Part shown: one piece after another, positions 36,114 through 46,024 of the stretch | Numbering within the stretch: the stretch's first letter is position 1 | Layout of the letters: every line of letters starts with the position of its first letter | Assembly: GCF_003114835.2 (NCBI RefSeq) | Contig: NZ_AP025028.1 | Span: 248,001-312,000 of the forward strand | Direction: 5' to 3' | Origin: Leptospira kobayashii | Lineage (GTDB): Bacteria; Spirochaetota; Leptospiria; Leptospirales; Leptospiraceae | Length of the DNA: 64,000 nucleotides | Notes under the pieces: model-generated | Told to the model about the DNA's origin: nothing | Seen by the model: only the letters and a program-made list of their open reading frames with translations | Databases searched by the model: none | Position numbers and translations under genes: made by a program

Positions 36114-37346
36114 ATGGAAGATGCACCCATTGTTACAGCATTAGATCTAGGTTCATCTCTTGTCAAAGTTGTGATCGGGCGCCTTGTCAATGAATACGAA
36201 ATCGAAATTATAGGAACAGGTTCTTATCCTTCCGGAGGAATCAAAAACGGTTCTATTGTAAATATTGAAACTACAACAAAGTCCATCATCGAAGCCTTTG
36301 GCGATGCGGAACTTATGGCCGGCCAAGAGGTGAGTGCAGTTGTTGTAAATGTTTCCGGCAAATCCGTACATGGATTTAATGAAAAAGGAATCATCGCGAT
36401 CACAAACAGAGAACGCACTGTTTCCGAGATGGACATTATGCGTGTTGTGGAAGCTGCCCAATCGGTTCACGTTCCGGGCGACCAACAAGTCATTCATGTT
36501 TTAACAAAAGAGTTCAAAGTAGACGATCAGGTAAATATCAAAGATCCCATTGGTATGACTGGTGTTAGGTTGGAAGCGGAGGTACATATCGTATCCTGCG
36601 GTTCCACCGCTTTAAATAATATCGATCGTTGTGTCGAACAGTCGGGACTCATTCAAATGGATCGTGTATTGTCCTCGCTTGCTTCTTCGGAAGCGGTTTT
36701 GACTTCCGGGGAAAAGGACTTGGGAACCGTAGTCGTCGATATCGGTTCCGGAATTTGTGATATTATCGTCTATGTGGACGGAGGGATCGCTTTTTCTTCC
36801 GTAGTGCCTTTCGGCGGATTCCACATAACAAGCGATCTATCCATCGGTTTGAAAACCACGATCGAAACCGCGGAAATTCTTAAAAAAAGATACGGCCATA
36901 CGCAGATAGACCAGATAGATCCCACCGAAAAAATAGAAATTCCCGCCATCTCGGGAAGAGCTGCACGCTCGATTTTCCGCCAGGAATTGGTGGAAATCAT
37001 GGAGCCAAGAGTCAGAGAAATTCTGGAAATGGTGGATCACGAATTGAACAGATCCGGGTTTAAACCTGCATTAGCCGGTGGAGTTATCCTTACGGGTGGA
37101 ACATCCTTGCTCCATGGAATCGATGTTTTGGCGGAAGAAGTATTCCGATTGTCTGTTGGACGTGCAAAACCCGCTGGACTAACCGGCCTCACGGATAAAG
37201 TTTCTTCGCCTGAATATGCAACGGCGATCGGTTTGATTAAATACGTTTCAAAATTACAGAACTTAGAACAGAGAAATATACATTCTAATTCTGAACAAGA
37301 TAGTTTGATGAAGAAGGTTCGTCGTTGGATGGAGAATAATCTCTAA
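36114..37346 (+). CDS. ftsA: Cell division protein FtsA
   Basis: The 410 residues have the actin-like ATPase motifs: phosphate 1 [14 protein letters not shown] (about 9-22), [14 protein letters not shown] (phosphate 2), and [16 protein letters not shown] (adenosine motif). The SHS2 1C domain follows phosphate 1. The C-terminus ends [11 protein letters not shown], an amphipathic membrane-targeting helix. FtsA tethers FtsZ filaments to the membrane. It lies between ftsQ and ftsZ. Confidence 0.97.
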   Translation: MEDAPIVTALDLGSSLVKVVIGRLVNEYEIEIIGTGSYPSGGIKNGSIVNIETTTKSIIEAFGDAELMAGQEVSAVVVNVSGKSVHGFNEKGIIAITNRERTVSEMDIMRVVEAAQSVHVPGDQQVIHVLTKEFKVDDQVNIKDPIGMTGVRLEAEVHIVSCGSTALNNIDRCVEQSGLIQMDRVLSSLASSEAVLTSGEKDLGTVVVDIGSGICDIIVYVDGGIAFSSVVPFGGFHITSDLSIGLKTTIETAEILKKRYGHTQIDQIDPTEKIEIPAISGRAARSIFRQELVEIMEPRVREILEMVDHELNRSGFKPALAGGVILTGGTSLLHGIDVLAEEVFRLSVGRAKPAGLTGLTDKVSSPEYATAIGLIKYVSKLQNLEQRNIHSNSEQDSLMKKVRRWMENNL

Positions 37347-37355
37347 GGAAAGTCT

Positions 37356-38570
37356 ATGTTGTACCTAGAAGAAGAAAGAACTAGCCCGGCCATTATAAAA
37401 GTAGTTGGAGTCGGCGGCGGCGGAATGAATGCCGTAACAAGAATGATCAACTCTGCAATGAAAGGTGTTGATTTTCTTGTGATGAATACCGATGAACAAG
37501 TGTTATTAAAATCTCCTATTGAGCATAAAATCCAACTGGGAACGAAAGTAACCCGCGGAATGGGCGCGGGTGGTGATCCCGAGCTTGGCCAAAAAGCCGC
37601 ATTGGAAGACAAAGATAGAATTGTGGCCGCTTTGAAAGGCGCAGATATGGTTTTCGTTACTGCGGGGATGGGAGGAGGGACCGGAACAGGTGCCGCTCCG
37701 ATCATTGCAGCAATTGCAAAAGAGATGAAATGTCTGGTAGTAGGTGTAGTTACGGTTCCTTTTTCTTTCGAGGGAAAAAGACGTGCGGACCTCGCCAAAC
37801 AAGGTTTAGATCTTTTGCGCTCCAATGTTGATACGCTCATTACAATTCGCAATGATTCTATTTTTCAGGTAGTGGACAAAACCACTCCCGTAGATCAGGC
37901 TTTCCGGGTGATCGATGATATTTTGTTAAACGGTGTTCGCGGAATCAGTGATATAGTCAACCATCCGGGAATTATCAATGTGGATTTTGCCGATGTCAAA
38001 ACCATTATGAAAGATACTGGGGATGCTATTTTAGGTGTGGGAGAAGGTCGCGGAGAGACCAGAGTTACCGAAGCTGTGGAACAGGCGGTCAATAATTCGT
38101 TGTTAGAAGATTCTTCCATACAAGGTGCCAAATCTTTACTCATCAATGTTACCGGGGGAAGTGATCTTACCATTCATGAATGGAATGAAGTATCGCAAAT
38201 CATTACCGCGCAAGCGGATCCGGACGCAAATATCATCATCGGCTTAAATGAAGATATGAGTCTGGAAGATAGAATTCGAGTGACTGTGATTGCCACTGGT
38301 TTTCAAAAGAAAGGATTTCAAAGGCAAAATGCGCGTGAATCGAAAGCTGTCGGTGCTGAAGAACAGACTGTCGCTCCTATGGTATACCTTCGAAAAGCGG
38401 AAGAGAGGAAGGTGGAAAAAGAACCTTCTCATTTTGAATCCAACAGGAATTTTAAATCGGGAGGGGGAAGAATGCTCGGTAACAACCGTTCGTCGCAAAA
38501 TTCACCTTTCCAAAATTTCGGCGAGGATTATGATATCCCCGCTTTTTTAAGAAGAAAGAACGAAACTTAA
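37356..38570 (+). CDS. ftsZ: Cell division GTPase FtsZ
   Basis: The 404 residues have the tubulin signature [12 protein letters not shown] (about 105-116), the opening [13 protein letters not shown] and a LLINVTGG motif. A variable, charged linker (about 330-385) leads to the C-terminal peptide [11 protein letters not shown], which binds FtsA. FtsZ forms the division ring. It is the last gene of ftsQAZ, 9 bp after ftsA with an AAGGAAAG ribosome site. Confidence 0.98.
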   Translation: MLYLEEERTSPAIIKVVGVGGGGMNAVTRMINSAMKGVDFLVMNTDEQVLLKSPIEHKIQLGTKVTRGMGAGGDPELGQKAALEDKDRIVAALKGADMVFVTAGMGGGTGTGAAPIIAAIAKEMKCLVVGVVTVPFSFEGKRRADLAKQGLDLLRSNVDTLITIRNDSIFQVVDKTTPVDQAFRVIDDILLNGVRGISDIVNHPGIINVDFADVKTIMKDTGDAILGVGEGRGETRVTEAVEQAVNNSLLEDSSIQGAKSLLINVTGGSDLTIHEWNEVSQIITAQADPDANIIIGLNEDMSLEDRIRVTVIATGFQKKGFQRQNARESKAVGAEEQTVAPMVYLRKAEERKVEKEPSHFESNRNFKSGGGRMLGNNRSSQNSPFQNFGEDYDIPAFLRRKNET

Positions 38571-38584
38571 AATCTACAGTCGTT

Positions 38585-40039
38585 TTAATTGATATAAGAA
38601 CGAATGGAAAGGAAGAGTGGTTTTCCTTCTTCCACGATGATTTTGTTCGGAGCGTTTGTAACTAGTCCGGAAGACTCATCCAGAGAAAAGGAATATTCTC
38701 CAGGCTCGAGGAAGATTCTTTTGACTTGAAAATTGGCAGGTATTGTTCTCCAACAACGTAAATCAGGTGCGATGGTTTGCGCAGTGGCAAGCCCTGCGGC
38801 GGCACCGGCAGCTAACCGAATCAAGCTGGAAACCAAGTCGCCTTCTCCTTTCTTTTTTCGGTTTCCCATACTGGATTCGATGGCCCGGGAAGCTGCTTCC
38901 GATGCGACTACTGCTGCAACAATTTTAACTGCAAGGGAAGTTAGGTTTTTGGTAATGATGGCTTTGTAGTTATCGTTGAAGTTTTTCATCGCAGTGTCCG
39001 AATAATTATTTAAAATTTCCGGGGCACCGATGTCTGTTCCATTGATATAAAAATGACGTTTGCTTGATCCTTCCAAATCCCTTTCTTTGTAGATAGGAAT
39101 CGGATTTTCAGCGGTGCTGAGAGTCGCCAGAACTCCCGATACGGAAGCGCCCGCACCTTCGGTTCGAATCGCAATTTCTATCGCACCTTGAAGCGCTAAA
39201 GCAAAATATTCGTCATCTAAAAGTTTTCCACGGGATTCTTTTGTTGCCGACTTACCTGCTTCGTGAATGATAATCACCTCGGATAGGTTAGGTGATTTTA
39301 TGTCCACTTTTTGCATGGATTGATTGTATGCCTGAACGAAAGGAGCGCCTTTCGCATATTTTCCCATATCACGAGAATCGTTTTCTTTGACGGCAAGTAC
39401 GTAACGATCGCTCATAAGTACGGAACTTCCGGACATAAGTTGTTCCATATTTCTGAATTGAACTCTTGCGTCGTTGAATCTTCCCAATCTTTCGGAAACA
39501 AACGCATCGATCAGACGTGCCGCATTGTTTTGGCGGTACTCGGCAGCGATGAATTTCATTTCTTTCAGTTCGAAATCCAAACGTCTGAAATAGATCTTCG
39601 CATTTTCTAAATCACCTAACATAAGATAATTGGAGGCGACAAAATACTTGATCATGACCCTTTCGAAGTCTTCGCCGGTATAATTGGACTCATTGTCGGA
39701 AAGAAGGAAGGCAAGACCTTCCTTTGTAATACTTGTTTTTATATTATCCGAAAGATCTTCCGCTTCTTTAAATACTTTATTGGAACTTTCGTAATCACCT
39801 TTGGAATGAAAAATCATTCCCGCTTCCATAAGAAAGAGCAATCTGTCTTTGGTTGCGGAATCTTCGTAAAGTGCGCGTATGGAAGGAATTGCGGAATCAT
39901 AGTTTTTGCTAAAGTAGGCGTTTTCAGTGGCTTCGATTATTTTTTTATAATCGGAAGCACAACCTAAAACGGCAAAACCGAGAATGGCAAAAAAGCTTAA
40001 GAATTTGGGGAACAATCTATAGCTCCTTAAGATTACCAA
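38585..40039 (-). CDS. Lipoprotein with TPR-like helices (COG3014-like)
   Basis: The 484 residues begin with a lipoprotein signal ending AVLGC (about residue 28). A helical, TPR-like part follows (about 35-230: SYNEAF-like units such as KIYFRRLDFELKEMKFIAAEYRQNN). The centre holds EVIIIHEAGKSA, then a Gly/Ala-rich helix AAGAAAGLATAQTIAPDLRCWR, and the C-terminus has a short beta domain with EPGEYSFSLD. COG3014-like lipoproteins are often encoded next to LpoB, and here the LpoB-like gene overlaps its start by 7 bp. A role in wall synthesis control is inferred from that link. Confidence 0.75.
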   Translation of the reverse strand: MVILRSYRLFPKFLSFFAILGFAVLGCASDYKKIIEATENAYFSKNYDSAIPSIRALYEDSATKDRLLFLMEAGMIFHSKGDYESSNKVFKEAEDLSDNIKTSITKEGLAFLLSDNESNYTGEDFERVMIKYFVASNYLMLGDLENAKIYFRRLDFELKEMKFIAAEYRQNNAARLIDAFVSERLGRFNDARVQFRNMEQLMSGSSVLMSDRYVLAVKENDSRDMGKYAKGAPFVQAYNQSMQKVDIKSPNLSEVIIIHEAGKSATKESRGKLLDDEYFALALQGAIEIAIRTEGAGASVSGVLATLSTAENPIPIYKERDLEGSSKRHFYINGTDIGAPEILNNYSDTAMKNFNDNYKAIITKNLTSLAVKIVAAVVASEAASRAIESSMGNRKKKGEGDLVSSLIRLAAGAAAGLATAQTIAPDLRCWRTIPANFQVKRIFLEPGEYSFSLDESSGLVTNAPNKIIVEEGKPLFLSIRSYIN

Positions 40040-40611
40040 CCAACACCTTTGTTTCCGCGAACCGCTTGTTTGCGATAGGATACTTTTTCAGACCATACTG
40101 CGATGGTTGTTTCCACTTCTACCAATTCGATATTGATCGACTGTTCTACGATTTTTTCGCCGTCTGCAGTAAACAGGTTTTCATTGATGTCTGCCCGTAC
40201 AAAGTAATTGGGAGATTTTAATTTCCCGATGGATAATCTGTTGGAAGTAAGACCGGAAAGGCTGAATTGAATTTCGTTTAATGACTGTTCTCTGGTCTTA
40301 GTGCGAACGGTATAAACTTTGTTTTTAATCAGTTTGGAAACGAATGCATTGTCAAAGAGTTCCGTTTGAATTTGTTCGGAAGTGTCATTGCGTGTTGGAA
40401 AGTGGGCGACAAATACGCCGGCTTCCTGCGGATTTTCTTTAAAAAATACTCCGATTTCATCGGCTAACTTTTCAGCGGCGCGAACCAATTCCTGGCTAGT
40501 CAATCCGCCGGAATCCGCAACGTAGTCCGTGTTATTATCCAACCGTTTGGCTCCGCTGGAACAACCTAAAATAAATACGATGCTGAAACAGGAAATGAAT
40601 GCTTTGTTCAT
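40033..40611 (-). CDS. LpoB-like lipoprotein (penicillin-binding protein activator family)
   Basis: The 192 residues start with a lipoprotein signal, FSIVFILGCSSG (Cys about 17). The mature domain has the LpoB/TolB-N-like pattern: SQELVRAAEKLADEI, FVAHFPTRNDTSEQIQTELFDNAF, YTVRTKTREQSLNEIQFSLSGLTSN, YFVRADI and a late VWSEKVSYRKQ. LpoB activates the synthase PBP1B from the outer membrane in enterobacteria; the partner here is unknown. The downstream COG3014-like gene overlaps by 7 bp, a conserved neighbour pair. An AGGGAG-like site precedes the ATG. Confidence 0.75.
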   Translation of the reverse strand: MNKAFISCFSIVFILGCSSGAKRLDNNTDYVADSGGLTSQELVRAAEKLADEIGVFFKENPQEAGVFVAHFPTRNDTSEQIQTELFDNAFVSKLIKNKVYTVRTKTREQSLNEIQFSLSGLTSNRLSIGKLKSPNYFVRADINENLFTADGEKIVEQSINIELVEVETTIAVWSEKVSYRKQAVRGNKGVGW

Positions 40612-40668
40612 GAAGGCTCCCTAAGGAAAGAAATGTTCTCTAAATAAGACTCGATCGAGCGGGGCTTG

Positions 40669-41418
40669 TCAATTCCAAAAATCAGCGTGTGATTCATCGC
40701 TTAGGATCCGTTGTAAAAATATTTCTTTCTCCAAGGAATTCATTACTTCCAATTCGCGGGCATAAATCATTTTGGTGATTGCAATCTTTAAGTTTTGATT
40801 TTCCCACTTAGCAATTTCGTGCAATTGTTCACCATACAGACTTTGTCTTTTTTTAAGGAGATGTGATTTTCTTTCTTTGGAATACTTGTAGGGATTTTTC
40901 TGAACGTAGTTCTCGGTATAGTAAAGAAAACTTTGCGCCGTCTGGCTCGGGTGATAGGGAAAAAGTATCTCCTTGATTCCTTTGGGAAAAAAATCATTTC
41001 TGATCTGCAGAATTTTTTCCTGCTTTTCCCACGAATTTAAATTCGGATCTTTTTCCCATTTTGCGATTTCATCTCTATAATTTGCGTAAGCGACATAGAT
41101 AGCGTAGAGAACGGAGGCTCTTTCTCCGGGATAATGAAGAACCAAATAGTCGTACGTTACCGATCTGTCCGCACCCCATTCGTAGGTTTCTTTCCCGAAA
41201 AGCTCATCTAAAAAGTTCTTTAAATCACTAGGATAATCTTCCGTTAAAAGTAGGTCCGGTCGGTCGGAAAGCTGCTTCCAAGTAACTTCGGAGCCGCTGT
41301 CAAAGGGCTTTTTGCTCCGGAGTAGGGCATCATTTTTAAAAAAAAGGAAATAGACAGTAAAGGAAATAAAAACGAGAAGTATAAGGAGAATGAAAAAGAT
41401 TAGTTTTCGCTTATTCAT
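40669..41418 (-). CDS. Uncharacterised protein with N-terminal membrane anchor
   Basis: The frame opens at 41454; the Met pair at 41421/41418 is preferred because it directly precedes a basic start and one membrane helix ([20 protein letters not shown], about 4-28). The remaining 215 residues are soluble, charged and helical, with repeated Tyr/Lys/Glu patterns (YAIYVAYANYRDEIAKWEKD, KENHISL-like later part). No ribosome site is seen. Its first 29 bp overlap the first 29 bp of the divergent lipoprotein gene. No family is recognised. Location is probably inner membrane facing the periplasm. Confidence 0.6.
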   Translation of the reverse strand: MNKRKLIFFILLILLVFISFTVYFLFFKNDALLRSKKPFDSGSEVTWKQLSDRPDLLLTEDYPSDLKNFLDELFGKETYEWGADRSVTYDYLVLHYPGERASVLYAIYVAYANYRDEIAKWEKDPNLNSWEKQEKILQIRNDFFPKGIKEILFPYHPSQTAQSFLYYTENYVQKNPYKYSKERKSHLLKKRQSLYGEQLHEIAKWENQNLKIAITKMIYARELEVMNSLEKEIFLQRILSDESHADFWN

Positions 41419-41917
41419 CATTTTGATTGTTTTGGTAAGTACCATTCTTTGCAAGCCAAAGAAGAAAGATGAAATTGACCCTCAACTTTTGAGCGTTCTT
41501 TTATCCCAAAGCTCCGGAGTGAATTCTTCCTGTCAGAAATTTTTACTGAGCGAAGCTACCTGTGTAGGAACACCTGACAATGCGGTGACCGGTTGTCCTT
41601 CTCTAATCTCGGCATTAAAATCCAAAATCACTCCTTCCGATAAAAATTCCGATTCCGTTGCCGAATTGTACTTCAACTGTTTTACAGATGCTAACTTGAT
41701 TTATACCCAAGGCACTGGTTGCCAGAAATCTTCCTTCAATACAAATGCGGATTTCAGAAAAGCACAAAGATCCACCTCTACGGGTAGTACTCAAAATGCG
41801 AACGCCGCCTGGAAATTGCAGTTCAATAACTGTGCGTCCATTGACAACGGAACCCCTCCCGCCAGTTCAGGACTTAAGGATACAGGCACAAAATTAAGTG
41901 CCGATCCGTTTATTTAA
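41390..41917 (+). CDS. Putative lipoprotein, Cys-rich
   Basis: The 175 residues begin with a lipoprotein signal ([21 protein letters not shown]; Cys at residue 21). The mature protein has seven further Cys residues or so (NSSCQKF, EATCVG, TGCPS, NCFTD, GCQKS, NCASID), which suggests disulfides in the periplasm or on the surface, plus a Ser/Thr/Asn-rich stretch. An AAGGAG site lies only one base before the ATG, unusually close. The start overlaps the start of the divergent gene at 40669-41418. No family is recognised. Confidence 0.65.
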   Translation: MKKISFRLFIILIVLVSTILCKPKKKDEIDPQLLSVLLSQSSGVNSSCQKFLLSEATCVGTPDNAVTGCPSLISALKSKITPSDKNSDSVAELYFNCFTDANLIYTQGTGCQKSSFNTNADFRKAQRSTSTGSTQNANAAWKLQFNNCASIDNGTPPASSGLKDTGTKLSADPFI

Positions 41918-41949
41918 TTTTTTTAGTCAAATCATTAGAGGGGGACTTT

Positions 41950-42936
41950 ATGTCATTAGTCACAAACGATGAGTTAGTCTCAAAACTTAAACCGATCTTT
42001 TTGGATCATGAAATCGAAGGGAGAATTCTCCCTTTGGTCGCCGAAATCAATCGTTTGAAAAAAGAAAAAAATGCGGTGCTTCTCGGCCATAATTATATGA
42101 CCCCCGACGTATTCTGGGGAGTTTCCGATATCATCGGAGATTCTCTTTATCTTTCCAAGATGGCAAAGGATACCACGGCAGATATTATTCTTTTCAACGG
42201 AGTCCATTTTATGGCGGAAACGGCAAAGATACTTTCGCCTAACAAAAAGGTACTGATTGCTGATCCGAAAGCGGGATGTTCTCTCGCTGAATCCATCACC
42301 AGGGAAGACGTAAGAAAACTAAAAGCCCAATATCCGGGAGTTCCCGTCGTAACGTATGTGAACTGTTCTGCGGAAGTGAAAGCCGAGACGGATGTATGTT
42401 GTACTTCCGCCAATGCGGTACAAATCGTCAACGCGATGGAAACGGACACTGTGATCTTTTTGCCGGATGAATACTTGGCCGGAAACGTTCGAAACAATAC
42501 GACGAAAAAGATTATTTCCCATCCGGGACGATGTATGGTGCATGAAATCTACACTCCGGAAGATATCCAAACAGCAAAGCGGTTGTTTGGTGGGGAGCTC
42601 ACTGTGATCTCTCATCCGGAATGCCATGAAGACGTGGTAAAAGTTTCCGACTTTTCCGGATCCACTTCCCAAATGATCGACTTTGTAAAAAATTCAAAAA
42701 CAAACAAGATCATGCTCGTGACCGAATGTTCCATGGGAGACAATATAAAATCCGAATTTCCCGAAAAGGAATTCGTATCCACATGTCAAACCTGCCCGCA
42801 TATGAAAAAAATCACTTTGGAAAAAGTGAGAGATGCTTTGCTCTACGAACAGTTTGAAATCTTTTTAGACGAGGAAGTGATTCGTTTGGCTCAAAAGTCG
42901 GTCAATCGTATGTTAGAGTTGAGTTATAAAAAGTAG
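41950..42936 (+). CDS. nadA: Quinolinate synthase A
   Basis: The 328-residue protein carries the NadA pattern: [24 protein letters not shown] (about 40-63), [14 protein letters not shown], the [4Fe-4S] Cys in [20 protein letters not shown], the GRCMVHE motif, HPECHEDV, and C-terminal CQTCPHM. NadA condenses iminoaspartate with dihydroxyacetone phosphate to quinolinate for NAD synthesis. A GGGGG ribosome site precedes the ATG. ispF follows after 6 bp, so the two may be cotranscribed although their pathways differ. nadB is not in the window. Confidence 0.96.
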   Translation: MSLVTNDELVSKLKPIFLDHEIEGRILPLVAEINRLKKEKNAVLLGHNYMTPDVFWGVSDIIGDSLYLSKMAKDTTADIILFNGVHFMAETAKILSPNKKVLIADPKAGCSLAESITREDVRKLKAQYPGVPVVTYVNCSAEVKAETDVCCTSANAVQIVNAMETDTVIFLPDEYLAGNVRNNTTKKIISHPGRCMVHEIYTPEDIQTAKRLFGGELTVISHPECHEDVVKVSDFSGSTSQMIDFVKNSKTNKIMLVTECSMGDNIKSEFPEKEFVSTCQTCPHMKKITLEKVRDALLYEQFEIFLDEEVIRLAQKSVNRMLELSYKK

Positions 42937-42942
42937 GATCGT

Positions 42943-43434
42943 ATGTTTAGAATCGGAAACGGAATAGATTTCCATAAATTGATACACGAACCTTTTCGCC
43001 CGCTTATGTTAGCTGGGGTGGAAGTCAAATCCGAATACGCTTTCCTGGGGCATAGCGATGCGGATGTGATCTTGCATGCAGTGTCCGATGCGATCTTAGG
43101 TGCCTTGTCTCTGGGTGATATCGGTCAGCATTTTCCTGACACCGACCCTTCGATCAAAAACATAAACTCTTCCCTCATCACTCAAAAATGCATTTCCCTC
43201 ATCACGGAACGCGGTTGGAAATTGGTAAACGTAGATTGTACCTACGTGGGAGATCTTCCTAAGATAAATCCCATCCGATCCGAGCTCATCCAATCATTGG
43301 CAAATATTCTGTCTTTGCCTTTGGATTGTGTTTCGATTAAGGCGACCACATCCGAAGGAATGGGCGCCCTCGGCAGATCGGAAGGTGTAATGGTTATGGC
43401 CACTGCCTTGTTGGAAAAAAGCTCTAAAAAATAA
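42943..43434 (+). CDS. ispF: 2-C-methyl-D-erythritol 2,4-cyclodiphosphate synthase
   Basis: The 163 residues match IspF along the whole length: [11 protein letters not shown] with the Asp/His zinc ligands (the first His is in the D-x-H motif), [34 protein letters not shown], and the late [18 protein letters not shown]. It makes the cyclodiphosphate in the MEP isoprenoid pathway and acts as a trimer. It follows nadA closely and is the last gene before the minus-strand exported protein. Confidence 0.97.
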   Translation: MFRIGNGIDFHKLIHEPFRPLMLAGVEVKSEYAFLGHSDADVILHAVSDAILGALSLGDIGQHFPDTDPSIKNINSSLITQKCISLITERGWKLVNVDCTYVGDLPKINPIRSELIQSLANILSLPLDCVSIKATTSEGMGALGRSEGVMVMATALLEKSSKK

Positions 43435-43441
43435 CTTTGAA

Positions 43442-43909
43442 TTAAGGTTTGGGCAAAGCGGTTAAGCTCTTGTCCAAAAGGTCGGAGAGCAGGGAATCTC
43501 CAAAAAATAACAACATAAAACGGGAAAAGAATCCTGGTTTTGGCAATAGCTCTGCCTTTGCCTCTATTTGAACATTGTTCTCGACTGTCTGGAATTTGTA
43601 TTCTTCCCGCAAATAGAGATAATTGTGGAATCCTTCCAGTCGCCAGGAAATTTTTTCATTTGGAATCGAATCTTCCACGATCAAATGCAGATCTTCACCC
43701 AGATACTTGACAGCTATGTCTTCCTGCGGCAGAGGGAGGCGGATCAAACGAGGGATATAAGTCTGTAACAATAGTTTAACGGCTGGCTCGTATTTCGCCG
43801 AAGTCGTTGTGCTCCGTACAATTTCTGAATTGGATTTTGTAATGGCGGAGATACCAAGAACAGTCAAAAAAACAAAAAGTATCCTAAGAAACCAAATCAT
43901 TTCTTCCAT
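43442..43909 (-). CDS. Exported or membrane-anchored protein of unknown function
   Basis: The 155 residues begin with a hydrophobic helix (WFLRILFVFLTVLGISAI, about 5-22). The rest is beta-rich with LPLPQEDIAVKYLGEDLHLIVEDSI and SWRLEGFHNYLYLREEY, then a short C-terminal hydrophobic part (FSRFMLLFFGDSLLSDLLD) that could touch the membrane. It may be a START-like or lipid-binding domain, but this is only an impression. It is tail-to-tail with ispF and divergent from the phosphatase gene, 51 bp apart. Confidence 0.6.
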   Translation of the reverse strand: MEEMIWFLRILFVFLTVLGISAITKSNSEIVRSTTTSAKYEPAVKLLLQTYIPRLIRLPLPQEDIAVKYLGEDLHLIVEDSIPNEKISWRLEGFHNYLYLREEYKFQTVENNVQIEAKAELLPKPGFFSRFMLLFFGDSLLSDLLDKSLTALPKP

Positions 43910-43960
43910 ATAAAAATCTATTGCATAAGGAGCGATTGAAATTTAGTTTTTACCGATACA

Positions 43961-46024
43961 ATGTCTATGCCAGAGGAAGGATCAAAATTATTATCCGCTA
44001 GAGAAATTTCTTCCAGAAGGGTTTCGGGGCTGATCAAAGCCTATCTCCAGGAATACCAAAGTTATTCCGGATCAAATCCGTTTCCTGAGATTGTGGAGGA
44101 AGCAACATTCCGAAAAATCCTAAAAGATTCCAATTTTTGGATTTCTCAGGATTTGGAAGACCGGTTGATTTCCACCATTGCCAAATCCGTAGATATTTCC
44201 GGGCTTTTGTACCATCTGGGAACGGAAACTCTGATTACAAACGCTTTCGATCTGCTTCCTTTGGATGATACGAAAATCTTCATAGACGAATTGATCCATC
44301 GGATACCTATCTTAATTAACCGCCTAACAAGAACTGTATTTTTGCATATTTTTTTCACAGGCCCGAAGACTGCGTTATTCCAATTCGAATACCTTTCCCG
44401 TTATAAGGAAAAATGGTATGACGCTATTTTTTTTCAAGGTATGCTGAACGGACTCGCCGTTCTGTATGAATTGAAAGATTACAAAATCAATATGACCAAA
44501 ACCAGGTTATTCGGAATTCACGTATCCCACAAAGATCTTGGAGACGATATCGTTTTCGGTGCGGACGTAAACGAATACCGTTTAACGTGGACAGACGAAC
44601 CACTGAGCCTTTCCCGTGCCATTGCAAACGAAGATCAAAACAGTAACAATCGCCATAAAGTTATGATAGTATCCAGAGGGGATACTTTGAACGAAAAAAT
44701 CTCCATCGTCGATATCAATGACGTTGTGGATAAATCCAGAGAACTTGCCATCGAGAATAGGGATTTGGAAGCGGCTGTCGAAGTTTTAAAATCGTTTAAA
44801 TTCGAACTGGAAAAGAAACAATTGTCCATTGCTAAGGACCTTCGTCTTGCAAAGAACATTCAAAAAGGTTTGATTCCTCAAATCATTCCCGATTGGAAAG
44901 GGATTCAATTTTGGACCGCATATTATCCCATGCAGGAAGTCAGCGGAGATTATTACGATTATTTTCCATTCGCATCTGATCGGTTAGGTGTCGTTGTCTG
45001 CGATGTATCCGGTCACGGAGTGCCGGCGGCATTTATCACTGCTCTGTCCAAGATGTTGTTCACCAATTACAAAATGGGAAAACCTTCGGAGACGTTTAAA
45101 TTTATCAACAGGGATTTGCTTGATTTGGTAAAACAGCAAGGTTATACGACTTGCGTATACGCTTTGATCCAAGACGATTATAAAATAGTTTATTCTACCG
45201 CGGGTCATCCCAGACCGATTTTGCATCGCGCGCGTACCAACAAAGCTGAAATTCTGGAAGGAGAAGGAACATTTCTAGGGATGTTTCCGGAAGGTGGAGA
45301 TACCTATAAGGATCACTCCGTTCAATTGGAACCCGGCGATAAATTATTTCTTTATACGGACGGGATCACCGAGGCGGAAAGTGACAAAGGTGTTCCATAC
45401 GGAGAAGAACGGTTGTTAAATGCAATCGAGTCTTGTGCCGATATGACAATCCAGGAAACCATAGAACATATCATGCAACTTCATAAGGAATTCACTATGG
45501 GAACGGATCCTATGGATGATATTACTTTATTGGGATGGCAACTTTCCACAAAACTTCCCGAATTCAACGATTACAAAAAGTTAGGTGATGAAAGCTATAA
45601 GGCGAAAAACTTTGCAAAGGCTTGTGAATATTTTCAACAAGCGTATGAGATTTTGCCGAGGGAATTGAACACTCAGTTGATTTACGGAAGAGCACTCGCT
45701 CATTCGCGAAAATTCGAGGAAGCATCCTCTTTGCTTGAATCTTATAATCGGTTTAAAACGAATAATTATATTTCTCATGCGGTGCTCGGGTTTTGTTATT
45801 ATAAGCTGGAATCTTTCGAAAAAGCGGAATTGGAATGGAAGAAGGCCCATTCTTTGAAAGATGATAACTTGTCCGTTCTTTATAATCTGGCAATGGTATA
45901 CTTGAAGCTTGGTGCAAAGGCGAAGATGAGAGATATGTTGGATCGAATGAAACGGATCGACATACAAAATCAAAACATTATCCCTTTGGAAAAGAAATGG
46001 GAATCAATGTTAGATGAAGAATAG
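43961..46024 (+). CDS. Cytoplasmic SpoIIE-type PP2C phosphatase with C-terminal TPRs
   Basis: The 687 residues have an N-terminal helical domain (about 1-260) of the type seen in spirochaete PP2C proteins, a short coiled coil (ELEKKQLSIAKDLRLAKNIQKGLIPQ), and a SpoIIE/PP2C domain (about 310-530). Motifs in that domain are EVSGDYYDYF, VVCDVSGHGVPAAF, YSTAGHPRPILH, LYTDGITEAE and DDITLLGWQL. TPR units follow (YKAKNFAKACEYFQQAYEI, AVLGFCYYKLESFEKAELEWKKA). It has no membrane segment. It probably dephosphorylates an anti-sigma antagonist, with TPRs for partner binding. The end overlaps the AttH-like gene by 11 bp. Confidence 0.92.
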   Translation: MSMPEEGSKLLSAREISSRRVSGLIKAYLQEYQSYSGSNPFPEIVEEATFRKILKDSNFWISQDLEDRLISTIAKSVDISGLLYHLGTETLITNAFDLLPLDDTKIFIDELIHRIPILINRLTRTVFLHIFFTGPKTALFQFEYLSRYKEKWYDAIFFQGMLNGLAVLYELKDYKINMTKTRLFGIHVSHKDLGDDIVFGADVNEYRLTWTDEPLSLSRAIANEDQNSNNRHKVMIVSRGDTLNEKISIVDINDVVDKSRELAIENRDLEAAVEVLKSFKFELEKKQLSIAKDLRLAKNIQKGLIPQIIPDWKGIQFWTAYYPMQEVSGDYYDYFPFASDRLGVVVCDVSGHGVPAAFITALSKMLFTNYKMGKPSETFKFINRDLLDLVKQQGYTTCVYALIQDDYKIVYSTAGHPRPILHRARTNKAEILEGEGTFLGMFPEGGDTYKDHSVQLEPGDKLFLYTDGITEAESDKGVPYGEERLLNAIESCADMTIQETIEHIMQLHKEFTMGTDPMDDITLLGWQLSTKLPEFNDYKKLGDESYKAKNFAKACEYFQQAYEILPRELNTQLIYGRALAHSRKFEEASSLLESYNRFKTNNYISHAVLGFCYYKLESFEKAELEWKKAHSLKDDNLSVLYNLAMVYLKLGAKAKMRDMLDRMKRIDIQNQNIIPLEKKWESMLDEE

